The notes under the pieces were generated by a model that did not search any database, was not told where the DNA came from, and saw only the letters and a list, made by a program, of their open reading frames with translations. From Caulobacter sp. BP25 (lineage in GTDB: Bacteria > Pseudomonadota > Alphaproteobacteria > Caulobacterales > Caulobacteraceae): a stretch of 64,000 nucleotides of DNA. The position numbers were made by a program, and so were the translations under genes. Shown piece after piece: positions 8,867 through 16,484 of this stretch. The stretch lies in contig NZ_PEGH01000004.1 in the NCBI RefSeq assembly GCF_002737755.1, forward strand, positions 248,001 to 312,000, in the 5' to 3' direction. Numbering within the stretch: the first letter of the stretch is position 1; each line of letters begins with the position of its first letter.

Positions 8867-9319
8867 ATGGACGGCGGCAACGAAGTCATCGGCGGACCGC
8901 GCCTGATCGAGACGGGCGACTGGGCCGGTTGGCGCACCTGGTCGGGCCTCGATCCGTTCGAGGACCAGTCCGGCCCCTTCTATTTCCGCGAGGGCGAGGA
9001 CGGTCGCGTCACCACCGCCTTCCGGGCCGAGACCAAGCACATGAACGGCGGCGGCTTCATGCACGGCGGCTGCATGATGACCTTCGCCGACTTCTCGCTT
9101 TTCGCGATCGCCTGGAAGGAACTGGCCGACAGCCGCGCCGTGACCGTCAGCCTGAACGGCGAGTTCGTCGGCCCTGCCCGCCCGGGCGATCTGGTCACCG
9201 CCACCGGTGAAGTGGTTCGCGCCGGCGGCTCACTGCTGTTCGTGCGGGGCCTGGTCTCGACCGGAACCGGCCCGATGCTGAACTTCTCGGGCGTGATCAA
9301 GAAGATCAAGGCGCGGTGA
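8867..9319 (+). CDS. PaaI-like hotdog thioesterase
   Basis: A 150-residue single hotdog-fold protein of the PaaI/acyl-CoA thioesterase type, which hydrolyses acyl- or aryl-CoA esters in the cytoplasm. The hotdog helix signature is NGGGFMHGGCMMTFADFSLF (residues about 58-77), followed by strands ending in SVLN-like VTVSLNGEFVGPARPGD. A GAGGGG ribosome site precedes ATG 8867. The stop is one base from the stop of the convergent GST gene. This is one of three hotdog proteins in the window. Confidence 0.87.
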   Translation: MDGGNEVIGGPRLIETGDWAGWRTWSGLDPFEDQSGPFYFREGEDGRVTTAFRAETKHMNGGGFMHGGCMMTFADFSLFAIAWKELADSRAVTVSLNGEFVGPARPGDLVTATGEVVRAGGSLLFVRGLVSTGTGPMLNFSGVIKKIKAR

Positions 9320-9320
9320 G

Positions 9321-9938
9321 CTAAACCCCCGCCTTCGCGGCCGGCCGCTCCATCATCGCCTTCAGCCAGCGGTTCACATGGGTCAGCTCCTCGGCCGGCC
9401 GGAAGCGGACCATGCGGGCGAAGTCGATGCCCGTGACCGCCAGGATGTCGGCGATGGTCAGGCGATCGGCGGCGATGAATTCGCTCTCGGCGAGGCGGCG
9501 GTCGAACACCTTCAGCGCGCGTTCGGCGGCCTTGCGATTGGTCTCGGCGACCTCGGGAACCTGCGTCTCGATCGCGGCCAGCGCCGGATGGCTGTGGCGC
9601 ACGGCCATCATCAGCGGCGTCGACAGCAGCATCTCGGCCCGCCGCGTCCACATCTCGATCACCGCCGTCTCCAGCGGACCGCGGCCGAACAGGTTCGGCT
9701 CGGGTACGAGGCTCTCCAGATAGCGGCAGATCGCCACCGACTCGGTGATGCAGGTGGTCTCGTCGATCTCCAGCGCCGGCACGTTCGCCAGGCCAGCCTT
9801 GGCCAGGTAGTCGGGCTGGCGATGCTGGCCGCCGAAGATGTCGACATCGACGATCTCGATGTCCTCGATCCCCTTCTCGGCCATGAACCAACGGACCCGC
9901 CGAGGATTGGGCGCGCGACGGCTGTCATAGAGCTTCAT
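9321..9938 (-). CDS. Glutathione S-transferase family protein
   Basis: A 205-residue cytosolic GST. The thioredoxin-like N-terminal domain starts MKLYDSRRAPNPRRVRWFM and contains the glutathione-binding segment VPALEIDETTCITESVAI (cis-proline, then the E-S pair at roughly residues 65-67); a helical C-terminal domain follows. Substrates are unknown. The ATG at 9938 uses a GGGAGGA ribosome site seven bases upstream. That site lies inside the 3' arm of a terminator-like hairpin (see 9942-9972), so both transcription and translation of this gene may be limited by the structure. The upstream minus-strand gene is the nucleoside transporter. Confidence 0.86.
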   Translation of the reverse strand: MKLYDSRRAPNPRRVRWFMAEKGIEDIEIVDVDIFGGQHRQPDYLAKAGLANVPALEIDETTCITESVAICRYLESLVPEPNLFGRGPLETAVIEMWTRRAEMLLSTPLMMAVRHSHPALAAIETQVPEVAETNRKAAERALKVFDRRLAESEFIAADRLTIADILAVTGIDFARMVRFRPAEELTHVNRWLKAMMERPAAKAGV

Positions 9939-9941
9939 AAG

Positions 9942-9972
9942 AAAAATCCTCCCGGCTTTTGACCGGGAGGAT
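9942..9972 (-). terminator. Terminator hairpin overlapping the GST ribosome site
   Basis: Read on the minus strand, a perfect 10-base stem ATCCTCCCGG / CCGGGAGGAT (9972-9963 and 9955-9946) with a seven-base loop is followed by TTTTC. It lies 30 bases past the nucleoside-transporter stop, so it looks like its intrinsic terminator. The 3' arm is also the Shine-Dalgarno of the GST gene, whose ATG begins eight bases beyond the stem. Confidence 0.75.
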
Positions 9973-10002
9973 GATCTCATTCCGTGGCGGAACGGAAGCG
10001 GC

Positions 10003-11283
10003 TTAGAGCCCGAACAGCGCCCTGGGCATCAGGCCGATCAGCGAGCCGGTCAGGCAGGTGGCCAGGAAACCGGCCATCATCGCCTTCCAGACCAGGCCCA
10101 GGACTTCCTGGCGGCGCTGGGGCACCAGCACCGAGAAGCCGGCCACGTTCATGCCGACAGAGCCGATATTGGCGAAGCCGCACAGCGCATAGGTCATGAT
10201 CATCCGGGTGCGCTCGTCCAGCGACGTTGCGCCCACCTTGGCCAGCTGGATGAAGGCGGTGAACTCGGTCAGGATCAGCTTGACGCCCAGCAGGCCGCCA
10301 GCCGTGCCGGCTTCCTTCCAGGGCACGCCCATGGCCCAGGCCAGCGGCGAGAAGACGACGCCCAGGCCGCGCGCGATGCTCAGCGGCTGACCGCCGACGT
10401 CAGGCATGGCGCCCAAGATCTTGTCGACCATGGTGGCCAGGGCCACGAAGACGATCAGCGTCGCGCCGACGTTCAGCGCGATCTGCAGGCCGTCGGTGGT
10501 GCCCTTCATGACCGCGTCGATCGAGCTGCCATAGGTCTTGTCCTCGGCGGCGAGATCAAGGTCCGCGCCCTTCTCCATCGGATCGGACGGCACAATGATC
10601 CGCGCCAGCAGCACGCCGGCCGGGGCCGAGATGATCGAGGCCGTCAGCACGTGGGCGGCGGCGTTGGGCAGCACGTCTGCCAGGATCGTGGCGTAGGCGA
10701 CCATGGTCGAGCCCGAGACGCAGGCCATACCGACCGCGATCAGCATGAAGAGCTCCGAGCGGCTCAACTTGTCGAGATAGGCGCGGATGAAGATCGGCCC
10801 TTCGATCTGACCCATGAAGATGGTGGCGGCGGTGGCGAGCGCTGGCGGGCCGCGCAGGCCCAGCGTCTTCTGGAACAGCAGGCCGAAACCCTGGGCCAGC
10901 CACTTCAGGATCTTCCAGTGCCACAGCAGCGCCGACAGGGCGCAGACGACTAGGATCACCGGCAGGACGCGGAAGGCGAAGATGAAGCCCGCGCCGGGAT
11001 TGCTGACTGGATAGGGCTGGTCGCCGCCGGCCAGGAAGCCGAACACGAAGGCCGTCCCCGCCTGGGTCGACGAGGCCAGCCCCTCGACCGCGCCGTTGAC
11101 GCCCTGCATCAGCTTCTGCGCCTGGGGCAGGCCAAACAGCACCAGCACCAGCAGCACCTGGACCACCAGAGCGGCGATGGCCAGAACCCAGGGGAATCGC
11201 TTGCGATTTTCGGAAATGAGCCAGCAAAGGCCCAGGGTGAGCGCCAGACCCGCCAGGGCCTGAACGTTCTCGGGACGGAACAT
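10003..11283 (-). CDS. Concentrative nucleoside transporter (NupC/CNT family)
   Basis: A 426-residue inner-membrane permease that imports nucleosides with protons or sodium. It starts with hydrophobic helices (MFRPENVQALAGLALTLG), has the CNT core with the GQIEGPIFIRAYLDKLSRSE segment, and the conserved ANFGSVG-like C-terminal motif seen here as CGFANIGSVGMNVAGF. Length matches the bacterial family (about 400-430). I start at ATG 11283, where the first membrane helix begins; an open frame runs further upstream to 11367 but reads as non-family sequence. It is followed by a terminator hairpin and the GST gene. Confidence 0.87.
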   Translation of the reverse strand: MFRPENVQALAGLALTLGLCWLISENRKRFPWVLAIAALVVQVLLVLVLFGLPQAQKLMQGVNGAVEGLASSTQAGTAFVFGFLAGGDQPYPVSNPGAGFIFAFRVLPVILVVCALSALLWHWKILKWLAQGFGLLFQKTLGLRGPPALATAATIFMGQIEGPIFIRAYLDKLSRSELFMLIAVGMACVSGSTMVAYATILADVLPNAAAHVLTASIISAPAGVLLARIIVPSDPMEKGADLDLAAEDKTYGSSIDAVMKGTTDGLQIALNVGATLIVFVALATMVDKILGAMPDVGGQPLSIARGLGVVFSPLAWAMGVPWKEAGTAGGLLGVKLILTEFTAFIQLAKVGATSLDERTRMIMTYALCGFANIGSVGMNVAGFSVLVPQRRQEVLGLVWKAMMAGFLATCLTGSLIGLMPRALFGL

Positions 11284-11481
11284 CAAGACGAAGACCTTAC
11301 AAAAGAGCGACGCCCCCGCGACGCCCGCCAAGGGGCGAAATGACACCAAGTCAGCCGTCCCGCGCAAGCGGATTGCTTAGGGAATGGTTGACTCAGCGAC
11401 AAGTCGCCTAAGTCATAATCTCCTTACCGTCGGGAAGCCGTCACCCTGACGCCAGACGCGCCAGGATGACGGTTGGGGCGT

Positions 11482-12381
11482 TTAAGCTGTCACGCTGGTT
11501 CCGCTGGTGGTCGTTTCGGACGCGGACGACGCGCTCAGCGCGGTTTCCAGTTGCGCCAGCAGCTTCTGCATCAGGTCTGCCGCGGTCGTCGACCCGGACA
11601 TCAGGCTGGCGACGGACGAGGTCGAGTCGGTGCTCGCCGTCTCGCCCTGGTCGAGCAAGGCGTAGAACTCCCCGCCGCTCAGCGCGCCGTCGCCATCCTG
11701 GTCGGCGGCCGTGATCAGGTCGGCGGCGGCGCTGGCGCCGTCCGTGCTGTCCGAGCTGTTGGCGGCGGCCAGTTCGTCGGCGGAGACGACGCCGTCCTGG
11801 TTGGTGTCCAGGCTCTCGAAGACGCCGCTTGAGCCGCTTGAGCCGCTGGCGCTGTCCGACGGCGGCGGTCCAGGCGGCGGGCCGCGCATGGCCTGGCTCG
11901 ACGACGTGCTGGAGGCGCTGGAAATGGCGCTGGCGATCTCGGTCGTCGACAGGGCGCCGTCCCCGTCGCTGTCGAGGGTCGACACGATGTCGGAGGCCAT
12001 CTGGTCCTCTAGGCCAAGGCCCTTGGCCTCCTCCGGGGCGTTGCTCGCCAGGGCCGAAGAGATTTCGCTGGCGCTTAGTAGGCCATCGCCATCGGTGTCG
12101 CCGGCCGACATCACCGAACTGGCGACGTCGTCCACCGACTGGGTCGACAGCAGCGCCGACAGTGTGTCGCCGGCGAAACTTCCGCTGGGCCCGCCGCCGC
12201 CGCGCATGGGAGGCGGCCCCTTGGCCTGGCCCGAGCCCTGCAGATCTTGCCCAATCGACTGGAATTCCGTCTGCGACAATTGCCCGTCGCCGTCAGCGTC
12301 GGCGGTCTTGAACATGGCCGCCTGCTGAAGCTGGCGCAGCTGCGCCAGGCTCGTAGAGGACGTGGCGCTGGTGACGCTCAT
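11482..12381 (-). CDS. Five-loop EF-hand protein with Ser/Ala/Gly-rich linkers
   Basis: A 299-residue protein with five canonical 12-residue calcium-binding EF-hand loops: DADGDGQLSQTE (28-39), DTDGDGLLSASE (95-106), DSDGDGALSTTE (137-148), DTNQDGVVSADE (192-203) and DQDGDGALSGGE (227-238). All have Asp at positions 1, 3 or 5 and Glu at 12. Linkers are low-complexity (Ser, Ala, Gly, Pro-Pro repeats). No signal peptide is obvious; N- and C-termini are Ser/Thr-rich, which could suit non-classical or type I export, but that is inference. It is probably a calcium sensor, buffer or surface protein. Confidence 0.85.
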   Translation of the reverse strand: MSVTSATSSTSLAQLRQLQQAAMFKTADADGDGQLSQTEFQSIGQDLQGSGQAKGPPPMRGGGGPSGSFAGDTLSALLSTQSVDDVASSVMSAGDTDGDGLLSASEISSALASNAPEEAKGLGLEDQMASDIVSTLDSDGDGALSTTEIASAISSASSTSSSQAMRGPPPGPPPSDSASGSSGSSGVFESLDTNQDGVVSADELAAANSSDSTDGASAAADLITAADQDGDGALSGGEFYALLDQGETASTDSTSSVASLMSGSTTAADLMQKLLAQLETALSASSASETTTSGTSVTA

Positions 12382-12641
12382 ATCGCTCTCCCTTGGTTGA
12401 AGGCGTCGAAAGGCCGACGCGTGGAGAGTCGAGCGAGAAGTGTTCCAGCTTGCGCCGCATTGCAGGCCAGAAACGAAACGTCGCGACCACAGGATGCTCG
12501 CCGCGCGACGCCAGGCCGGCCAACGTCCGAGGCGGCGGGGCTTGTTTCAGCGCCGCAACGCCGCCTTACCCCGATTTAACTTGGACCTTCACCGATCGCC
12601 GGTCATTGCTGCCACCTGAGGTTTGGGGAGCGAGAGTCCGA

Positions 12642-13847
12642 ATGTCGTTGGCCTTGTCCACTCTGCTGTACGAGTGGCGTCGTTACATGGCGGCCGTGGT
12701 CGCCCTCGCCTTCTCGGGCCTGCTGGTGCTGGCCCAGGTCGGCATGTTCGTGGGGATCGGCAAGGGCTTCACCGCCCAGATCGACCGCGCGCGCGCCGAT
12801 ATCATGGTGCTGGGCCCGGGCGCCAAGGCGCTTTTTGGCGGCCCTTCCGGCCTGCCGCGCCGGATGATCCCGCTGGTCTATAGCCACCCCGAGGTGACCC
12901 AGGTCGCGCCGCTGGACGGCTCGGGCGGTCGCTTCCAGAATATCCTGTCGCCCGAGCAACAGGCCAAGGAAGAGGCCCGCGCCAAACGCGCCAGTAAGGG
13001 CGAGAAAGGCGCCGGCGGCGGCACGGCTCGCAAGACCGAGTTCGTCAATGTCACGGTCATCGACGCGATCCCTGGCTATGTCACGGTGCCCACCGACTAT
13101 ACGCAGTCGATGATCGAAGCCCTGCGCCGCCCGTATGCGGTCGCAGTCGACGAGACGGCGCTGAAGCGCCTGGGCGTCAAGAAGGGCGACAAGGCGCTCT
13201 ATAATGGCAAGACGATCAACATCGCCGTCGTCACCCGCGGCTACCCGAACATCATCCAGCCCACGCTGGTCATGTCTCGCGACACGCTGCGCATGCTGGG
13301 CGAGGCTGACACCGGCCAGCGCGTCGGCCCGCTGATGGTCGAGATCAAGGACCCCGCCCGCGCCGAAATCGTCGCCGCGCAGCTGAACAAGAAGGCCGAC
13401 GGCAAGTTCCGCGCCTGGACCCGCCAGGAACTGGCCGACGCCAATTCCAACGCCATGCTCGAAGACCAGATCATCGGCATCATGCTGGGTTTCTCGGCCT
13501 TCCTGGGCCTGCTGATCGGGGTGGCCATCACCTGGCAGACCCTGCGCGGCGCGATCATGGCCAACATCAAGGAGTTCGCGTCCCTGCGCGCCCTGGGCGT
13601 GTCGATGGGCGACCTGCGCAACATCGTCATGGAGCTGAGCTTCTGGGTCGGCATCGTCGGCGTTCTGGCCGCCGGCCTCCTGACCTGGCTGGTCTCCCTG
13701 CTGGCGGTGGCGGGCGGCGTGCCGATGTACTTCCCGCCCACCCTGGTCATCATCGTCGCGGTGTTCCTGATCGTCATCGCCATGCTGTCCGGCTTCCTGT
13801 CGCTGGGCATCCTCAAGAACAGCCAACCTGCGGACCTGCTGCGATGA
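12642..13847 (+). CDS. DevC/FtsX-like ABC transporter permease
   Basis: A 401-residue membrane subunit of an ABC exporter. One helix lies near residues 14-40 (after LLYEWRRYM), then a large periplasmic domain, then three C-terminal helices in the FtsX/MacB arrangement; the helix block starting about residue 280 includes IMANIKEFASLRALGVS. The N-terminal region with ARADIMVLG and FGGPSGLPRRM resembles DevC subunits. The start at 12642 (MSLALSTL) is chosen because the upstream open frame is not membrane-like. The stop overlaps the ATPase start by four bases (ATGA). With the next two genes it makes a three-component efflux system. Confidence 0.85.
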   Translation: MSLALSTLLYEWRRYMAAVVALAFSGLLVLAQVGMFVGIGKGFTAQIDRARADIMVLGPGAKALFGGPSGLPRRMIPLVYSHPEVTQVAPLDGSGGRFQNILSPEQQAKEEARAKRASKGEKGAGGGTARKTEFVNVTVIDAIPGYVTVPTDYTQSMIEALRRPYAVAVDETALKRLGVKKGDKALYNGKTINIAVVTRGYPNIIQPTLVMSRDTLRMLGEADTGQRVGPLMVEIKDPARAEIVAAQLNKKADGKFRAWTRQELADANSNAMLEDQIIGIMLGFSAFLGLLIGVAITWQTLRGAIMANIKEFASLRALGVSMGDLRNIVMELSFWVGIVGVLAAGLLTWLVSLLAVAGGVPMYFPPTLVIIVAVFLIVIAMLSGFLSLGILKNSQPADLLR

Positions 13848-14593
13848 ACGGTGACAACGCTCACAAGCGCGGCGAGTCCGCCTTGACCGCCAAGAGCCTG
13901 GTCAAGCGGTTCAAGACCGGCCGGACTTTCATCGAGGTGCTCAAGGGCGTGGACTTCGACGCCAAGCACGGCGACGTGACCATGGTCATGGGTCCGTCGG
14001 GCTCGGGCAAGTCCACCCTGGTGGCGGCGCTCTCAGGCCTGTTGATGCCCGACGAGGGCAAGGTCTCGGCGCTGGAGGCCAAGGACCTGTGGGCCCTGCC
14101 CAAGGGCAAGATCGACAAGTTCCGGCTCGACCACTGCGGCTTCATCTTCCAGGGCTTCAACCTGTTCCCGGCGCTAACCGCCAAGCAGCAGGTGATGACG
14201 GTGCTGAAGTACCAGGACGTCAGCCCCGGCGAAGCGGCCAAGCGCGCCCAGGCGGCGCTGGAGTCGGTGGGCCTTGGCCCGCGCGTCAACCAGCGCCCAT
14301 CCGAGCTTTCGGGCGGTGAGAAGCAGCGCGTCGCCATCGCCCGCGCCCTCGCCAAGAACCCGAACCTGATCTTCGCGGACGAACCGACCTCGGCCCTCGA
14401 CGGCAAGAGCGGCGAGATCGTGATCAAGCTACTGCGCGCGGCCGCCACCGAGCGCGGCGCGGCGGTGATCTGCGTTACCCACGACCCGCGGCTTGAGGCC
14501 TATGCCGACCGCGTCATCCACATCGAAGACGGCCGGATCCTGGACGACGTGCGCCGCACGCCCGACGCCAATCCCGCGCCGCTCAGCCACTGA
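13844..14593 (+). CDS. ABC transporter ATP-binding protein (DevA/LolD/MacB-like)
   Basis: A 249-residue nucleotide-binding subunit. It has Walker A GPSGSGKS at residues 50-57, a Q-loop in FIFQGFNLFPALT, the signature LSGGEKQRVAIARAL, Walker B LIFADEPTSALD, and the switch histidine in CVTHDPR. These mark the MacB/LolD/DevA class that couples ATP hydrolysis to an FtsX-type permease. It overlaps the permease gene by four bases and is followed 20 bases later by the HlyD-type adaptor, so all three are one operon. Confidence 0.9.
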   Translation: MNGDNAHKRGESALTAKSLVKRFKTGRTFIEVLKGVDFDAKHGDVTMVMGPSGSGKSTLVAALSGLLMPDEGKVSALEAKDLWALPKGKIDKFRLDHCGFIFQGFNLFPALTAKQQVMTVLKYQDVSPGEAAKRAQAALESVGLGPRVNQRPSELSGGEKQRVAIARALAKNPNLIFADEPTSALDGKSGEIVIKLLRAAATERGAAVICVTHDPRLEAYADRVIHIEDGRILDDVRRTPDANPAPLSH

Positions 14594-14613
14594 TTTTCTG
14601 GGGGAACCTCGAC

Positions 14614-15618
14614 ATGCCCGGCTTTCTGCGCCGTCCCGCCTTTTGGATCGTTCTTGTTGTCGTCGTGCTGCTCGGCGGCAGCTTCTTCTATATGAAGGGC
14701 CAGGCGGCCGAGAAGAAGAAGAAGCTTGAAGCAGCCGCCGCACAGGAGGAGCCCTCCCCCTATGCGGCCATCGCCCAGGGCAAGGCCGACGTCGACGGCG
14801 GCGTGATCCAGGTGGCCGCCCGCCGCCAAGGGATCGTCCGCGAGGTGTTCGTCCAGGAAGGCGACATCGTCAAAGCCGGCCAGCCCCTGGCCAAGCAGGA
14901 AGACGACGACGCCCGCCTGGCGGCCCAGACCGCCAGCGCCGCCCTGTCCTCGGCCAAGGCCCAGCTGCAGCTGTATCAAGTGCAGCTACGCACGGCCCAG
15001 CGCGAATTCAACCGCCTGCAAGGCCTGACCGCCTCGAACTTCGTCGCCGCCCAACGGCTGGACGCGGCTCGGGACAAGATCGCCGAGGCCCAGGCCAATA
15101 TCGGCGCGCAACAGGCGGCGATCAGCGTCGCCTCGGCCCAGCTGGCCCAGGCCCAGTACAATCAGGAACTGACGGTGATCCGCGCGCCCGCCGACGGCCG
15201 CATCGCGCGCCGTCAGGCCAATCCCGGTGCCGGCGCCTCGACCCTGAACGTCACGGCCATGTTCGACCTCGAGCCCAACACTCAGCGCATCGTCCGCGCC
15301 GAAATCGTCGAGGCCGACATTCCGAATGTGGCGATCGGCCAGGAGGTCGAAATCCAGCCAGAGAGCGATCCGGACAAGACGTATCTCGGCAAGGTCCTTC
15401 GCCGCGCCTCGGTCTTCGGCGCGCGCAAGCTGGCCTCGGACGATCCCAGCCAGCGCAGCGACGAGCGTGTTGTCGAAGTGGTGGTCAGCGCCGACGGCGC
15501 CCCGCTGTTGGTCGGCCAGCGCGTGCTGGTCAAGTTCATGAAGCCCGGTCAGAAGGCCGGCGTGAAGCGCGACAAGCCGACCCCGCCGGTCGCGGGCGGC
15601 GCGAAGAAGAAGACGTAG
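14614..15618 (+). CDS. HlyD/DevB-like periplasmic adaptor
   Basis: A 334-residue membrane-fusion protein. One N-terminal transmembrane helix (FWIVLVVVVLLGGSFFYM) anchors it, followed by a Lys/Ala-rich stretch, a biotinyl-lipoyl-like half (GIVREVFVQEGDIVKAGQPL), a coiled-coil hairpin at residues about 90-175 rich in Ala/Gln, the second lipoyl half (VIRAPADGRIARRQANPG) and a beta-barrel. Its C-terminus is Lys/Pro-rich. It bridges the inner-membrane ABC pump to an outer-membrane channel, which is not encoded nearby. Substrate unknown; in cyanobacteria the homologous set exports glycolipid. Confidence 0.87.
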   Translation: MPGFLRRPAFWIVLVVVVLLGGSFFYMKGQAAEKKKKLEAAAAQEEPSPYAAIAQGKADVDGGVIQVAARRQGIVREVFVQEGDIVKAGQPLAKQEDDDARLAAQTASAALSSAKAQLQLYQVQLRTAQREFNRLQGLTASNFVAAQRLDAARDKIAEAQANIGAQQAAISVASAQLAQAQYNQELTVIRAPADGRIARRQANPGAGASTLNVTAMFDLEPNTQRIVRAEIVEADIPNVAIGQEVEIQPESDPDKTYLGKVLRRASVFGARKLASDDPSQRSDERVVEVVVSADGAPLLVGQRVLVKFMKPGQKAGVKRDKPTPPVAGGAKKKT

Positions 15619-15639
15619 GTCAAGAGCCGCTCTACCAGG

Positions 15640-15770
15640 GGGCAACGGCGCCGCCGCAGGCCCCCACCTGACCACGCTCCGCGTGGTCGTCCGCCCCCAA
15701 AGGGGGCGGAAGGAACGCACCCCTTCTTCCCCCTCCGGGGGAGGAGCGCGTCAGCGCGGAGGGGGCAGGT
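15640..15770. repeat. Palindrome cluster upstream of dispersed element copy A
   Basis: Several nested hairpins: GACCACGCTCC/GCGTGGTC, CCGCCCCC/GGGGGCGG and CCCCCTCC/GGGGGAGG followed by GCGCGTCAGCGC. The last palindrome ends about five bases before the left end of element copy A. The GGGGGAGG core recurs at 16291, 37703, 59359 and 60887. Confidence 0.55.
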
Positions 15771-15774
15771 ACGA

Positions 15775-16271
15775 GCGTTCGCAGCGCTGTATCATCCGCG
15801 TATCCGGAATCGAACCGAACGAAATCAACCGCTTCCGACTTTTACACGCCGCTCTGTCATCCGCGTTGAAACCGCCCTTATGCTTTACCCACCTCGTCGC
15901 GAGGAAAGGGCGCATGGCCAGCGACCATCGTGGCGGCGGGGGGCGATCGAGCGGGGACAGGTTCGAGGGGGATACTCGGACGGTCCGGGGCTGAGCTTGC
16001 TGGGCTCACCCGCCCGCCGTCGGCGTGGTTGGAGGCAAAAGGGCGTGTTTGGCTGAAAGCCCGTCCTCTCCGACCGTTGGGTCTCTCGGAAACGGGAGGC
16101 CCAGGTCCCGGTAAGGCCTGAACAGGGCCACCCGACGGGACGCTGGCGGATAACGATCGCGCGGAGCGTCGGGCTTCGTCGAAACGGTACTCACTACCCA
16201 AACCTCCGGACGGATGTCCGGCGCTCCGCGTCCCTTTCCATCCCTTCAGCGAGCGATCGCGTGAAGCGGCG
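15775..16271 (+). repeat. Dispersed element, copy A (about 497 bp)
   Basis: Copy A of an element found again, inverted and diverged, at 37271-37694. Shared blocks in the same order are GCGTTCGC-GCGCT at the left end, CTTTTACACGCCGCT, ATCCGCGTTGAA, CGCGGAGCGTC, GCTTCGTCGAAACGGTAC, GGCGCTCCGC, CATCCCTTCAGCG and CGTGAAGCGGCG at the right end. The middle third is poorly conserved. No transposase is inside. Whether it is an RNA gene, a mobile element or a structural repeat is unknown. Confidence 0.65.
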
Positions 16272-16290
16272 GGGGTGTGCGTGCGTTCAA

Positions 16291-16402
16291 AATCCTCCCC
16301 CTGTGGGGGAGGCGGTCCGAAGGACCGGAGGCGGGAGGGGCAAGGTCAGCCGGACTTCCCCCACCGGCGCTTCGCGCCACCTCCCCCGCTGGGGGGAGGA
16401 TT
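16291..16402. repeat. GGGGAGGA palindromic unit (112 bp)
   Basis: Bounded by AATCCTCCCC and its exact complement GGGGAGGATT, with inner hairpins (CCCCCTGTGGGGG, GGTCCGAAGGACC, GGCGCTTCGCGCC). It belongs to the same family as the unit at 37703-37824. It lies 80 bases before the SDR gene. Confidence 0.65.
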
Positions 16403-16484
16403 GGAGAACCGCTCCCCTTGACGCCCCTCCTCCCGCGCCGCACAACACGGCCAAACCAAACACGCGTTTGAGGGAGACTTCGGC

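Larger units (their letters stand above)
15619..16484. other. Gene-free repeat block (866 bp)
   Basis: No convincing protein gene lies between the adaptor and SDR genes. The block holds a cluster of hairpin palindromes (about 15640-15770), then copy A of a dispersed element (15775-16271), then a 112-base palindromic unit (16291-16402), then the ribosome site of the SDR gene. Short open frames here have no ribosome sites. Confidence 0.7.

Noticed and set aside
15683..15994. A 103-codon frame in the repeat block
   Set aside because: It runs across the palindrome cluster into element copy A, lacks a ribosome site, and fits the repeat better than a gene.
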